Shown: positions 6,006-11,905, counted from the first letter of the stretch. The stretch is DNA of 13,162 bases from an uncultured Clostridium sp. (GCA_905200315.1 CAJKKA010000039.1:1-13162); one strand, 5' to 3'. A program made the numbers and translations. Notes: generated from the letters alone by a model not told the origin.

Positions 6006-6036
6006 AAAAAGCTCCTTCTGCCAAAAGGAGCTTTTT
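6006..6036. terminator. Bidirectional terminator in the Rep leader
   Basis: AAAAAGCTCCTT (6006-6017), loop, AAGGAGCTTTTT (6025-6036). A perfect 12-bp stem flanked by A and T runs on both sides, so it can work on either strand. Confidence 0.85.
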
Positions 6037-6293
6037 AGAGAAGAGTTACACAAAAGTATAAAACTTCTAGAGTAATTTCAATAATTTCAATAATAATTTA
6101 GAATAAAATAGTCTGTTTTATTTTTATTAAAATCCGCTTAAAATAAGCGTTTAATTGTTGTGCTTATTTTAATATTACATAGTAATTATAACATAAGTAT
6201 TACAAGTTAATCAAGTTAACAAGTTAAATAGATTTTAAAAAAGGTTGTGTAATTCTTCCACTTTCTTAAAAAAATGGAAAGAGAGGAGTTAAT
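6037..6293 (+). promoter_or_regulatory. Leader region of the Rep-like gene with competing hairpins and heptamer repeats
   Basis: CGCTTA/TAAGCG (6135-6140, 6144-6149) and AAAATAAGC/GCTTATTTT (6140-6148, 6162-6170) share bases and cannot form together. AAGTTAA occurs three times (6204, 6213, 6221) at 8-9 bp spacing, as expected for an operator or small iterons. Near the start, TTCCA/TGGAA and CTTTC/GAAAG can pair, close to the ribosome binding site GAGAGGAG (6281-6288). A weak -10 (TATAAC, 6187-6192) is present without a clear -35. Confidence 0.45.
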
Positions 6294-7532
6294 GTGGAAG
6301 AAAGTAAAACAAAAGATACCACAAAGAAAAATAAAAAAGATAAAATTAACACAAAAAATATTTGTGTTGGGCAAGTTTTTAAGAATTATACAGAGTTTTG
6401 CAAAGCTATAAAAGTTACACCTAAAACTTCTGGGAACTCTAAAAAGTTACAAATTAAAAGGATACAAGAAACCATAAACTTTAAAATAGAAGGAAGAAGT
6501 AAAATTATAGTTACAGAAATAAAAGAAAATGATAAACGTGGTTATAATGCTACTACATATTGCAAATTAATTAATAATGCTTTAATTATTCTTTTGCATA
6601 AAAACAGTAAAAAAGGCTATTATTACACTACAAAAACGGATTTACTGGTAAATTTAGGGCTTATAAATAAAAATTTTAGCAAATGCAGAGCCAATACAAG
6701 TGTTGTAGCCTACCATTTAGACATTCCAAAATTAGTTTTAATTAATTTTTTTAAAACTAACATGGATAGGGTAAATGCAACGTTGAAATATAATGTAGAA
6801 AAGTTTATAAATAAAATAAATGAAGAAAATGAGTATTGTTGTGAGCTTGATAAAGGGTTTGTTAGACTATGTTTTAATACAGGTAGAGAAGATAAGATAA
6901 GGTACAGATTAGCAACACAAGAAGAGATAGAATTAATAAATAAGTGTGAAGAGGAAGTTTTAAAAGAGCTAAAAATAGATAGCAGAGAGGAACTACAGTA
7001 TAGAGATAAGTGGAACACTTTTATAACAGAATCTTTATTAAAAGTTAAGCAATTAGAAGGCTTTAAAGATTTAAAGTTTTACTACAAGTTGTATAGATTT
7101 GAAGTAGATGAAGAGAAATTTGAACAATTATATTGTGAATTAGAAGAGAAAGATTTAAATAAAATAGTAAATAAAATAAATAAACAATCTAAGAAAGCTA
7201 GTAAAGAGAGTATAGTAGCTAGGCAGAAAAAGGCTTCTGGAAGGCTTTTAAAAAATAACTATGAGAAAGATTATGAAAAAGTTAGAGATGAACTTTTAGT
7301 AAAAGAAGATGTGATAAAGCAAAATAATATATGTATAAATAGCTTTATAAAAGCTACAGCAAAAGAAATAGATATAAATGAAGTTATAAAGAAAAATCGA
7401 AGAAAACATAAGAAAGAAGCTAAACAAGAAGTTGTAACAGAAGAGGTTATAGAAGTTATAGAAACTATAGAAGAATATGAGGAAATCTCTTGGAAATATG
7501 ATATGGCAACAGAGAGTAACATACCATTTTAA
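6294..7532 (+). CDS. rep: Probable plasmid replication protein (pCW3-type Rep)
   Basis: A 412-aa basic, Lys/Asn-rich protein without membrane segments and without Walker, rolling-circle or RepA_N motifs that I can see. GTG start at 6294 with GAGAGGAG 5 nt upstream. The N-terminal 35 residues are very lysine-rich. A helix-strand region around residues 90-130 (NNALIILLHKNSKKGYYYTT and after) could be a winged helix. The C-terminus carries long charged helices and a very acidic tail (VVTEEVIEVIETIEEYEEIS). Evidence for a replication role is contextual. It sits between copies of a ~110-bp repeat that on its 3' side form a large AT-centred palindrome, next to partition and resolution genes. pCW3-family plasmids are known to use a Rep unlike other initiators. 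I could not compare sequences, so the assignment is an inference. Confidence 0.55.
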   Translation: MEESKTKDTTKKNKKDKINTKNICVGQVFKNYTEFCKAIKVTPKTSGNSKKLQIKRIQETINFKIEGRSKIIVTEIKENDKRGYNATTYCKLINNALIILLHKNSKKGYYYTTKTDLLVNLGLINKNFSKCRANTSVVAYHLDIPKLVLINFFKTNMDRVNATLKYNVEKFINKINEENEYCCELDKGFVRLCFNTGREDKIRYRLATQEEIELINKCEEEVLKELKIDSREELQYRDKWNTFITESLLKVKQLEGFKDLKFYYKLYRFEVDEEKFEQLYCELEEKDLNKIVNKINKQSKKASKESIVARQKKASGRLLKNNYEKDYEKVRDELLVKEDVIKQNNICINSFIKATAKEIDINEVIKKNRRKHKKEAKQEVVTEEVIEVIETIEEYEEISWKYDMATESNIPF

Positions 7533-7541
7533 TTTAAATTT

Positions 7542-7569
7542 AAAGACCAGATGTACTGGTCTTTTTTTT
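7542..7569 (+). terminator. Terminator of the Rep-like gene
   Basis: AAAGACCAG (7542-7550), loop ATGTA, CTGGTCTTT (7556-7564), then a T run. Located 10 nt after the stop codon. Confidence 0.9.
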
Positions 7570-7571
7570 AT

Positions 7572-7617
7572 ATCAATCCATGTAATGGATTGATCGCCAT
7601 GACATATCATGGCGATT
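7572..7617 (-). repeat. Tandem palindromes resembling the bistable element, inverted
   Basis: Read on the minus strand, TCGCCATGA/TCATGGCGA is followed by ATCAATCCAT/ATGGATTGAT. The layout, a dyad bounded by TCG...CGATC then a second hairpin of CAAT...ATTG type, matches the six plus-strand elements. However, arm A and the AGCGG boxes are missing and the stems differ. It may be a diverged half-copy or an unrelated pair of protein-binding palindromes. Confidence 0.4.
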
Positions 7618-7675
7618 ATTATCTGTCACTTTTAAATTTAATTTTTTTTAGTTTTTTTGAGGTTAAATAAAATTT

Positions 7676-7926
7676 TTTAAAAAAATCGTTTCAAAAAGTG
7701 ACAGATAAATCAAACTCTATAACCGTTGATATAACTGGGGTTGAATGGGTTTTTAAAGTCAAAAAAATGAGTTTCTTTCTCGCTGATATATATATATATA
7801 TATATATCTTTATCTTTACTACGAGAAAGAAAGTTAAAAAAATCATGTTGCAACATACCTCAAAGCATTGATATTACTACTCTCTAGCGTTTTAGCTATC
7901 TGTCACTTTTTAAAACGATTTTTTCA
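7676..7926. repeat. Giant inverted repeat with alternating AT core; origin candidate
   Basis: Copy B of the Rep-flanking repeat (7676-7783, plus) faces copy C (about 7808-7926, minus). The outer ends are nearly perfect: AATCGTTTCAAAAAGTGACA against the complement of 7898-7926, one difference in 27. TTTCTTTCTCG (7773-7782) pairs with CGAGAAAGAAA (7821 on). The centre, 7786-7807, is 22 nt of strict AT alternation. A further short piece of the repeat end, ATCTGTCACTTTT, lies at 7621-7633. A repeat array around easily melted DNA beside a Rep gene is typical of a plasmid origin. Confidence 0.6.
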
Positions 7927-8420
7927 TTTTTAGTTTTTTCCTTCTAGGTTTTTATTTTTTGGGGTTTTTGTTTTATGTTATTAGTTTAAAATCTACAGAG
8001 CAGACTGTTCCAAGGGAAAATTAAATTATCGCAATAGGTATATGTTTTTTTTTCTTCTAGCTTTTAAAGAAGATGTTGCTTTTATCTGTTTTTATAAAGT
8101 AAGTAACTAAAACAGGATTCCAGAAAACAAAATTTCGTGCAGTCTGCTTGCAGACGATAAGAAATGCGTTAGTAAGCAACCTCTAGGCATTGCTTGGTAC
8201 AAGTTAATAAAGCAGATAGGGTGCGCAAGGTATTTGTAGCATTAAATAAAAGTAACTAATTTACTATAAAAGTTACTACTTAAACAATAGCAACTAGAAA
8301 TAAACCGTCTTAGAAGTAGGTTCGTTTTAATCTAATATATTGCAAAATCGGAAGAAGTTCAGCGACAAGATTAAATTGGAGGTTATCGGGCTATACTCCA
8401 GTAAAGGTAGGTGGTAAAAT
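7927..8420 (+). other. Gene-poor structured stretch upstream of a 33-aa ORF
   Basis: No convincing protein-coding region. Hairpins include GTCTGC/GCAGAC with flanking TCGT..GA (about 8141-8161), AAGCAA/TTGCTT (about 8175-8195), AGTAACT/AGTTACT (8251-8277), TTTAATCT/AGATTAAA (about 8330-8376) and TGGAG/CTCCA (about 8379-8401). The piece GGTTCG...TTGGAG around 8322-8383 faintly echoes the bistable element but lacks its dyad. This may be a long structured 5' leader or a non-coding RNA; the class is unknown. Confidence 0.35.
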
Positions 8421-8522
8421 GTGCTAGGACTAAAGATACTTAAAAGCATAAACTTTGTGGTCTGGACGGTAAATATTGTTTTAATAGTATTAATGCTAAG
8501 TTTTTTATATATATTATCTTAA
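8421..8522 (+). CDS. Putative small hydrophobic peptide (33 aa, one membrane helix)
   Basis: A GTG-started ORF of 33 codons encoding a peptide that begins LGLKILKSINF and continues as one long hydrophobic helix (FVVWTVNIVLIVLMLSFLYI). A weak GGTGG binding site precedes it. It has its own terminator 13 nt downstream and a long structured upstream region. The overlapping ATG at 8419 reads only two codons. Size, single membrane helix, private terminator and structured leader match type I toxin peptides and other small plasmid membrane proteins, but I see no clear antisense partner. Whether it is translated is uncertain. Confidence 0.4.
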   Translation: MLGLKILKSINFVVWTVNIVLIVLMLSFLYILS

Positions 8523-8535
8523 ACAGAATAAATAA

Positions 8536-8578
8536 CCAATAAAAGAAGGTGTAAAAATCGAGCACCTTTTTTTATTGG
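8536..8578 (+). terminator. Terminator after the 33-aa ORF
   Basis: CCAATAAAAGAAGGTG (8536-8551) pairs with CACCTTTTTTTATTGG (8563-8578) with one G-T pair. The inner AAGGTG/CACCTT stem is followed by T7. Confidence 0.85.
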
Positions 8579-8583
8579 TATTA

Positions 8584-8591
8584 AAAATAAA
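8584..8591 (+). repeat. Target-site duplication, left
   Basis: AAAATAAA directly before the left inverted repeat; identical to 11906-11913 directly after the right inverted repeat. Eight base pairs is the size made by IS6-family elements. The low complexity of the sequence lowers the weight of the match. Confidence 0.65.
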
Positions 8592-8615
8592 GGCTCTGTT
8601 AGCTAACTTTGTGAT
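8592..8615 (+). repeat. Left terminal inverted repeat
   Basis: Starts GGCTCTGTTAGCTAACTT. It matches the reverse complement of 11882-11905 at 22 of 24 positions, and that of 32-55 equally well. Confidence 0.75.
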
Positions 8616-8670
8616 TAATCATATATAATATAATTAAGTTCCTAATTGTTATATATTGCGAAGCAAAAGG

Positions 8671-8695
8671 ATAGGAGCATAGCTCCTATTTTTTA
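8671..8695. terminator. Terminator guarding the left side of the resistance module
   Basis: ATAGGAGC, loop ATA, GCTCCTAT (8671-8689), then a T run. It would block outside transcription from entering, so the module depends on its own promoter at 8745-8773. Confidence 0.85.
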
Positions 8696-8744
8696 TTTTA
8701 TCTATAAAGTATATTGTGATTTTGCTAGAAGTGAATCGGAGTGC

Positions 8745-8773
8745 TTTACAGTAAATATAGTTTATGGTATTAT
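8745..8773 (+). promoter_or_regulatory. Promoter of the erm(Q)-hflX transcript
   Basis: TTTACA (8745-8750), 17-bp spacer, TATTAT (8768-8773). The expected start near 8780 leaves a long leader of about 460 nt before erm(Q), containing three small ORFs and one terminator. Confidence 0.65.
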
Positions 8774-8806
8774 TAAATACATTAAAATATGAAAGGAGTT
8801 GTAGTT

Positions 8807-8878
8807 ATGAAAAATTTATATATAATGCTTAATAAATTAAAAAAAATATACATTACTCCTGGGTATATTATAAATTAG
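8807..8878 (+). CDS. Leader peptide 1 of the attenuator (23 aa)
   Basis: A 23-codon ORF with a strong ribosome binding site (GAAAGGAG, 8791-8798). The peptide begins MKNLYIMLNKLKKIY and ends ITPGYIIN. It ends 21 nt before a terminator whose 3' arm can instead pair with CTCCTGGG inside codons 17-19 of this ORF. Ribosome stalling on the ORF could therefore decide between terminator and antiterminator, as in other antibiotic-resistance leaders (ABC-F and methyltransferase genes). I do not recognise the peptide as a known stalling sequence. Confidence 0.6.
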   Translation: MKNLYIMLNKLKKIYITPGYIIN

Positions 8879-8899
8879 ATAGCATATGCTTAATATACA

Positions 8900-8939
8900 A
8901 ATCCCCTGGAATATCGACTTATATTCTAGGGGATTTTTT
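8900..8939 (+). terminator. Attenuator terminator between promoter and erm(Q)
   Basis: AATCCCCTGGAATAT (8900-8914), loop CGACTT, ATATTCTAGGGGATT (8921-8935), then T6. One G-T pair in 15. The competing pairing is CTCCTGGG (8857-8864) with TCTAGGGG (8925-8932), eight pairs with three G-T wobbles. GTATATTA (about 8863) and TAATATAC (about 8891) can form a further hairpin that excludes it. Confidence 0.85.
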
Positions 8940-8996
8940 ATAATGTTATAGCTCTGCGCTATTTAATATTAATAGTTAACATAGAGAGTATAAATA

Positions 8997-9026
8997 ATGA
9001 AAAAATTTAAAAATATCTTCGTTTGA
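8997..9026 (+). CDS. Nine-codon ORF MKKFKNIFV, possible second leader peptide
   Basis: ATG at 8997, stop at 9024-9026; peptide MKKFKNIFV. Ile-Phe-Val is the core of the IFVI class of Erm leader peptides, such as that of Erm(C), which stalls ribosomes with macrolide at about this length. The ribosome binding site is weak (GAGAG). The ORF sits where erm(Q) and hflX start in the two downstream copies of the leader module, so it could instead be the fossil start of a lost gene. Confidence 0.4.
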   Translation: MKKFKNIFV

Positions 9027-9104
9027 AAATAACTACTTAATAAAGATGCAAAAATTATAAACAAATATTTAAAGCTTATTATATGAAAAATAGGAGGAAA
9101 TAAA

Positions 9105-9149
9105 ATGATTATGAATGGTGGAATAGCGTCAATAAGATTAAGAAGATAG
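9105..9149 (+). CDS. Erm(Q) leader peptide, RLR class (MIMNGGIASIRLRR)
   Basis: A 14-residue ORF with an excellent ribosome binding site (TAGGAGG). The peptide MIMNGGIASIRLRR contains the Arg-Leu-Arg stalling motif at its end, the class known from Erm(D) and Erm(Q) leaders. Macrolide-bound ribosomes arrest at this motif. The stop codon overlaps the 5' arm of a hairpin, so a stalled ribosome would open it. Confidence 0.85.
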   Translation: MIMNGGIASIRLRR

Positions 9150-9236
9150 CGCACGAGTTGTGGCTATCGTTAAACAAATTTAATATAATGTCATAACTCC
9201 GTGCTATTTAAAGAGTAAAAATAGTGAATTAAGGAG
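9143..9236 (+). promoter_or_regulatory. Translational attenuator hairpins before erm(Q)
   Basis: GATAGCGCACGAGTTGTGGC (9145-9164) pairs imperfectly with GTCATAACTCCGTGCTAT (about 9190-9207). A second stem CTATTT/AAATAG (9204-9209 and about 9219-9224) overlaps the 3' arm. CTCC in the 3' arm can also pair with the erm(Q) binding site GGAG (9233-9236). The layout fits leader-controlled translation; which pairing is active in each state is not resolved. Confidence 0.6.
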
Positions 9237-9243
9237 ATTATGA

Positions 9244-10017
9244 ATGAAAGCTAAAAGTAATAATTATAGAGGAAAAGTTGATATTAGTGTATCGCAAAAT
9301 TTTATTACTAGTAAAAATACTATATATAAATTAATAAAAAAAACAAATATATCCAAAAATGATTTTGTTATTGAAATTGGACCAGGAAAAGGTCATATAA
9401 CAGAAGCTTTATGTGAAAAAAGTTATTGGGTTACAGCTATAGAACTAGATAGAAGTTTATATGGAAATTTAATAAATAAATTTAAAAGTAAAAATAATGT
9501 TACTCTTATTAATAAAGATTTTTTAAATTGGAAATTACCTAAAAAAAGAGAATATAAGGTATTTTCTAATATTCCTTTTTATATAACAACAAAGATTATT
9601 AAGAAATTATTATTAGAAGAGTTAAATTCACCAACTGATATGTGGCTAGTTATGGAGAAAGGTTCCGCAAAAAGATTTATGGGAATACCTAGAGAGAGTA
9701 AATTATCATTACTTTTAAAAACTAAATTTGATATTAAGATAGTGCACTATTTTAATAGAGAAGACTTCCATCCCATGCCTAGTGTAGATTGCGTCTTAGT
9801 ATATTTTAAAAGAAAATATAAATATGATATATCTAAAGATGAATGGAATGAATATACAAGTTTTATATCTAAGTCTATTAATAACTTAAGAGATGTATTT
9901 ACAAAAAATCAAATTCATGCAGTAATTAAATACCTAGGTATAAATCTTAATAATATTAGTGAAGTTTCTTATAATGATTGGATACAGTTATTTAGATATA
10001 AACAAAAGATAGATTAG
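9244..10017 (+). CDS. erm(Q): 23S rRNA adenine N6-methyltransferase Erm(Q)
   Basis: A 257-aa Erm-family enzyme that methylates A2058 of 23S rRNA using S-adenosylmethionine, giving resistance to macrolides, lincosamides and streptogramin B. Motifs: SQNFITS (17-23), SAM-binding EIGPGKGHIT (44-53), IELD (66-69, contacts the ribose), NKDFL (90-94), catalytic NIPF (109-112; most Erm proteins have NIPY) and FHPMPSVD (175-182). The C-terminal domain carries FTKNQ, as in Erm(A) and Erm(B). The Erm(Q) assignment rests on the 257-aa length, clostridial base composition and the characteristic leader; other Erm classes are shorter or have different leaders. ATG at 9244, 7 nt after AAGGAG; an overlapping ATG at 9240 reads only four codons. 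The gene is complete and followed closely by a second leader and hflX. Confidence 0.9.
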   Translation: MKAKSNNYRGKVDISVSQNFITSKNTIYKLIKKTNISKNDFVIEIGPGKGHITEALCEKSYWVTAIELDRSLYGNLINKFKSKNNVTLINKDFLNWKLPKKREYKVFSNIPFYITTKIIKKLLLEELNSPTDMWLVMEKGSAKRFMGIPRESKLSLLLKTKFDIKIVHYFNREDFHPMPSVDCVLVYFKRKYKYDISKDEWNEYTSFISKSINNLRDVFTKNQIHAVIKYLGINLNNISEVSYNDWIQLFRYKQKID

Positions 10018-10048
10018 TAATAGTAGATTTAAATTAGGAGGTGTTAAA

Positions 10049-10093
10049 ATGATTATGAATGGTGGAATAGCGTCAATAAGATTAAGAGGATAA
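10049..10093 (+). CDS. Second RLR-class leader peptide (MIMNGGIASIRLRG)
   Basis: Differs from the erm(Q) leader at the last residue only (Arg14 to Gly), keeping the Arg-Leu-Arg motif. Its binding site is TTAGGAGG (10034-10041). It starts 32 nt after the erm(Q) stop and precedes hflX with the same geometry as the first leader, so it is a duplicated control module. Confidence 0.8.
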   Translation: MIMNGGIASIRLRG

Positions 10094-10182
10094 GTCACGG
10101 GTTGTGGCTATTATCTTAATTTAATAAAGAGTCATAATCCCGTGATATTTAAAGTTAATATTTAAATATAAAATTACAGGAG
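10089..10182 (+). promoter_or_regulatory. Attenuator hairpin before hflX, with compensatory changes
   Basis: TCACGGGTTGTGGCT (10095-10109) pairs with AGTCATAATCCCGTGA (about 10129-10144). Relative to the erm(Q) leader, both arms have changed together (GCACGAG/CTCCGTGC to TCACGGG/CCCGTGA), which supports selection on the structure. A second AT stem (ATATTTAAA/TTTAAATAT) follows, as in the other copy. Confidence 0.6.
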
Positions 10183-10191
10183 ATTATGAAG

Positions 10192-11436
10192 ATGATAAAA
10201 AAAGGAATAATTGTAGGAATTAATATAAATAATAAAAATAATTTTGATGAATCTATGGAAGAATTAAAAAATTTATGCTTAGCTTGCAAAATAGAAACTG
10301 TTGGTCAAATTAAGCAGAATTCAAAGAAAGTTAACTCTACTTTTTATATGGGTAGTGGGAAGATAGATGAATTAAAAAATTTAGTAGAAGAAAACAATGC
10401 AGATATAGTTATATTTAATAATGAATTATCAGCGTCACAAGTTAAAAATATTGAAGAAGAAATAAATTGTAATGTCATAGATAGAACTGCGTTAATATTA
10501 GATATCTTTGCAAATAGAGCAAAAACAAGAGAATCTAAATTACAAGTAGAGGTTGCGAAGCTCCAATATGAATTACCAAGATTAGTTGGTTCAAATGAAG
10601 ATTTAGGTCGTCAAAGTGGTGGAGTAGGGACTAAAAACAGAGGCGCAGGAGAAACAAAATTAGAATTAGACCGTAGAAGAATAGAAGATAAAATTGCTAA
10701 TTTAAATAAAGAGCTTGAAGTATTAAAAAATCAAAGAGAAGTACAAAAAAGTAAAAGGAAAAAATCTAATATTCCTAATGTAGCTTTAGTAGGATATACA
10801 AATGCTGGTAAGTCATCTGTTATGAATGCTTTAGTAGAGAAGTTTATAAATGATGAAGATAAAAAAGTATTTGAAAAAAATATGCTATTTGCAACTTTAG
10901 AAACTTATGTTAGAAATATAAAATTAGATAATAATAAATCTTTTTTATTATCAGATACAGTGGGATTTGTTGGGGATTTACCTCATAGTTTAGTAAAAGC
11001 TTTTAGGTCTACTCTAGAAGAAGTTTGTGATGCGGACTTATTACTTCATGTGATTGATATATCTAATCCTAATTATGAAAATCATATAAATGTAACAAAT
11101 GAAACATTAAATCAAATAGGGGCGGATAATATTCCTGTGATTTATGTATATAATAAAGTTGATTTAATGGAATTAGATACATTCAATATAGAAGGGATGC
11201 TGGTTTCAGCTAAAAAATATATAGGTATAGAAGAATTATTGGAATCTATATGTAAAAATATATTTATGGATTATATAAAATGTAAGGTTATGGTTCCTTA
11301 TAAAGATGGTAAAATGACATCTTATATAATTGATAGTTCAACTGTTCTAGAAACTGAATATACTAATGAAGGAACTTTATTTAGTATAGAATGTAGTAAA
11401 GAGGATTATGTTAAATACCAGTCATATATAATCTAG
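10192..11436 (+). CDS. hflX: HflX-type ribosome-splitting GTPase, probable antibiotic-resistance variant
   Basis: An HflX-family translational GTPase of 414 aa. HflX binds stalled 70S ribosomes and splits them; the Listeria homologue HflXr gives macrolide-lincosamide resistance by rescuing drug-stalled ribosomes. Counting from the ATG at 10186: N-terminal HflX domain 1-200 with the signature RGAGETKLELDRRR (162-175) preceding a coiled region; G1 GYTNAGKSS (203-211), G3 DTVG followed by FVGDLPHSLVKAFRSTLEE (257-279), G4 NKVD (323-326), G5 SAK (341-343). All GTPase motifs are intact. Start set at 10192 because AGGAG is 9 nt upstream; an in-frame ATG at 10186 has only 3 nt spacing. Its RLR leader, shared with erm(Q), implies induction by the same drugs and argues for the resistance role rather than a housekeeping copy. 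Confidence 0.88.
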   Translation: MIKKGIIVGININNKNNFDESMEELKNLCLACKIETVGQIKQNSKKVNSTFYMGSGKIDELKNLVEENNADIVIFNNELSASQVKNIEEEINCNVIDRTALILDIFANRAKTRESKLQVEVAKLQYELPRLVGSNEDLGRQSGGVGTKNRGAGETKLELDRRRIEDKIANLNKELEVLKNQREVQKSKRKKSNIPNVALVGYTNAGKSSVMNALVEKFINDEDKKVFEKNMLFATLETYVRNIKLDNNKSFLLSDTVGFVGDLPHSLVKAFRSTLEEVCDADLLLHVIDISNPNYENHINVTNETLNQIGADNIPVIYVYNKVDLMELDTFNIEGMLVSAKKYIGIEELLESICKNIFMDYIKCKVMVPYKDGKMTSYIIDSSTVLETEYTNEGTLFSIECSKEDYVKYQSYII

Positions 11437-11473
11437 AGTGATTCTAGGTATCTATATAAACAATGCATAAATG

Positions 11474-11531
11474 AAAGAGGATGTCGCATACCAATTGAAA
11501 ATTGTTCATGTGATAGCCTCTTTTATATTTG
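11474..11531 (+). terminator. Terminator after hflX
   Basis: AAAGAGGATGTCGCAT (11474-11489) pairs with ATGTGATAGCCTCTTT (11508-11523) with one mismatch and two G-T pairs, followed by TATATTT. Confidence 0.8.
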
Positions 11532-11824
11532 ATAAGTAATTAGAAATGATTTTATTGTATGTGTTTATTGCAACAATAAAGTAAATAACTACAAATGATG
11601 CTAAAGACATTAAAATAGGATAAATAAATACTTCCAAAACCAATTAAGCTAGAGATAAATATACTTGTAAGAATGACTTTGTCTTTGTACGACTACGATG
11701 GGGAAAATGTGTATTAAAGAAATAACAAAAATACTTTAAATGAAATGTGTAAATTAAGTTAATGCTATAATATAATAAAGTGAACAATATTAATCTAATG
11801 CGAACTACTTACAACAAATTAAAC
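11532..11824. other. Gene-poor right flank of the element; possible minus-strand fossil
   Basis: No intact gene. On the minus strand, hydrophobic reading frames run from about 11680 to 11506: one frame gives VILTSIFISSLIGFGSIYLS, and the next, after a frame change near 11610, gives ILMSLASFVVIYFIVAINTY and ends at 11506. This could be a frameshifted two-helix membrane protein, but AT-rich DNA produces such frames by chance. A TATAAT at 11766 has no good -35. Confidence 0.3.
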
Positions 11825-11872
11825 AACCATGCCTTAGTATTTATTGAAATTACTAAGGCATGGTTATTTTTT
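11825..11872. terminator. Strong hairpin terminator near the right end of the element
   Basis: AACCATGCCTTAGTA (11825-11839), 11-nt loop, TACTAAGGCATGGTT (11851-11865), then TATTTTTT. A perfect 15-bp stem. The window start (1-24) resembles its 3' half, so it belongs to the mobile end. Confidence 0.85.
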
Positions 11873-11881
11873 ATTATAATT

Positions 11882-11905
11882 ATCACGAAGTTAGCTAACA
11901 AAGCC
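11882..11905 (-). repeat. Right terminal inverted repeat
   Basis: Complementary to 8592-8615 at 22 of 24 positions; reads GGCTTTGTTAGC inward. Confidence 0.75.

Larger units (their letters stand above)
8592..11905. mobile_element. Non-autonomous element carrying the erm(Q)-hflX resistance module
   Basis: Bounded by 24-bp inverted repeats (8592-8615 and 11882-11905, 22 of 24 matching; GGCTCTGTTAGCTAACTT at the left) and by an exact 8-bp duplication. Size is 3314 bp. Inside are a left terminator, promoter, leader attenuator, erm(Q), hflX and a right terminator; no transposase is present, so it would have to move with help from a related element. The end at 32-55 shows that a related copy lies next to this window. 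Removing the element and one duplication would rejoin the terminator at 8536-8578 to repeat copy 5, restoring the usual gene-terminator-repeat arrangement of the backbone. Confidence 0.65.

Noticed and set aside
6292..6411. 39-codon ORF from ATG at 6292 overlapping the rep start in another frame
   Set aside because: It shares the rep binding site, but its basic low-complexity product looks like a frame shadow. It could mildly reduce rep initiation, but there is no positive evidence.
8003..8240. T-box or other known riboswitch
   Set aside because: No T-box core (AGGGTGGNACCGCG) and no other riboswitch consensus could be recognised; only generic hairpins are seen.
8221..8420. Group II intron starting at GTGCGCAAGG
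   Set aside because: Only the first few bases resemble an intron 5' end. No domain V hairpin and no intron-encoded protein are present.
8969..9154. 61-aa minus-strand ORF opposite the erm leader
   Set aside because: Overlaps the leader and attenuator region, lacks a binding site and is simply the antisense of functional plus-strand elements.
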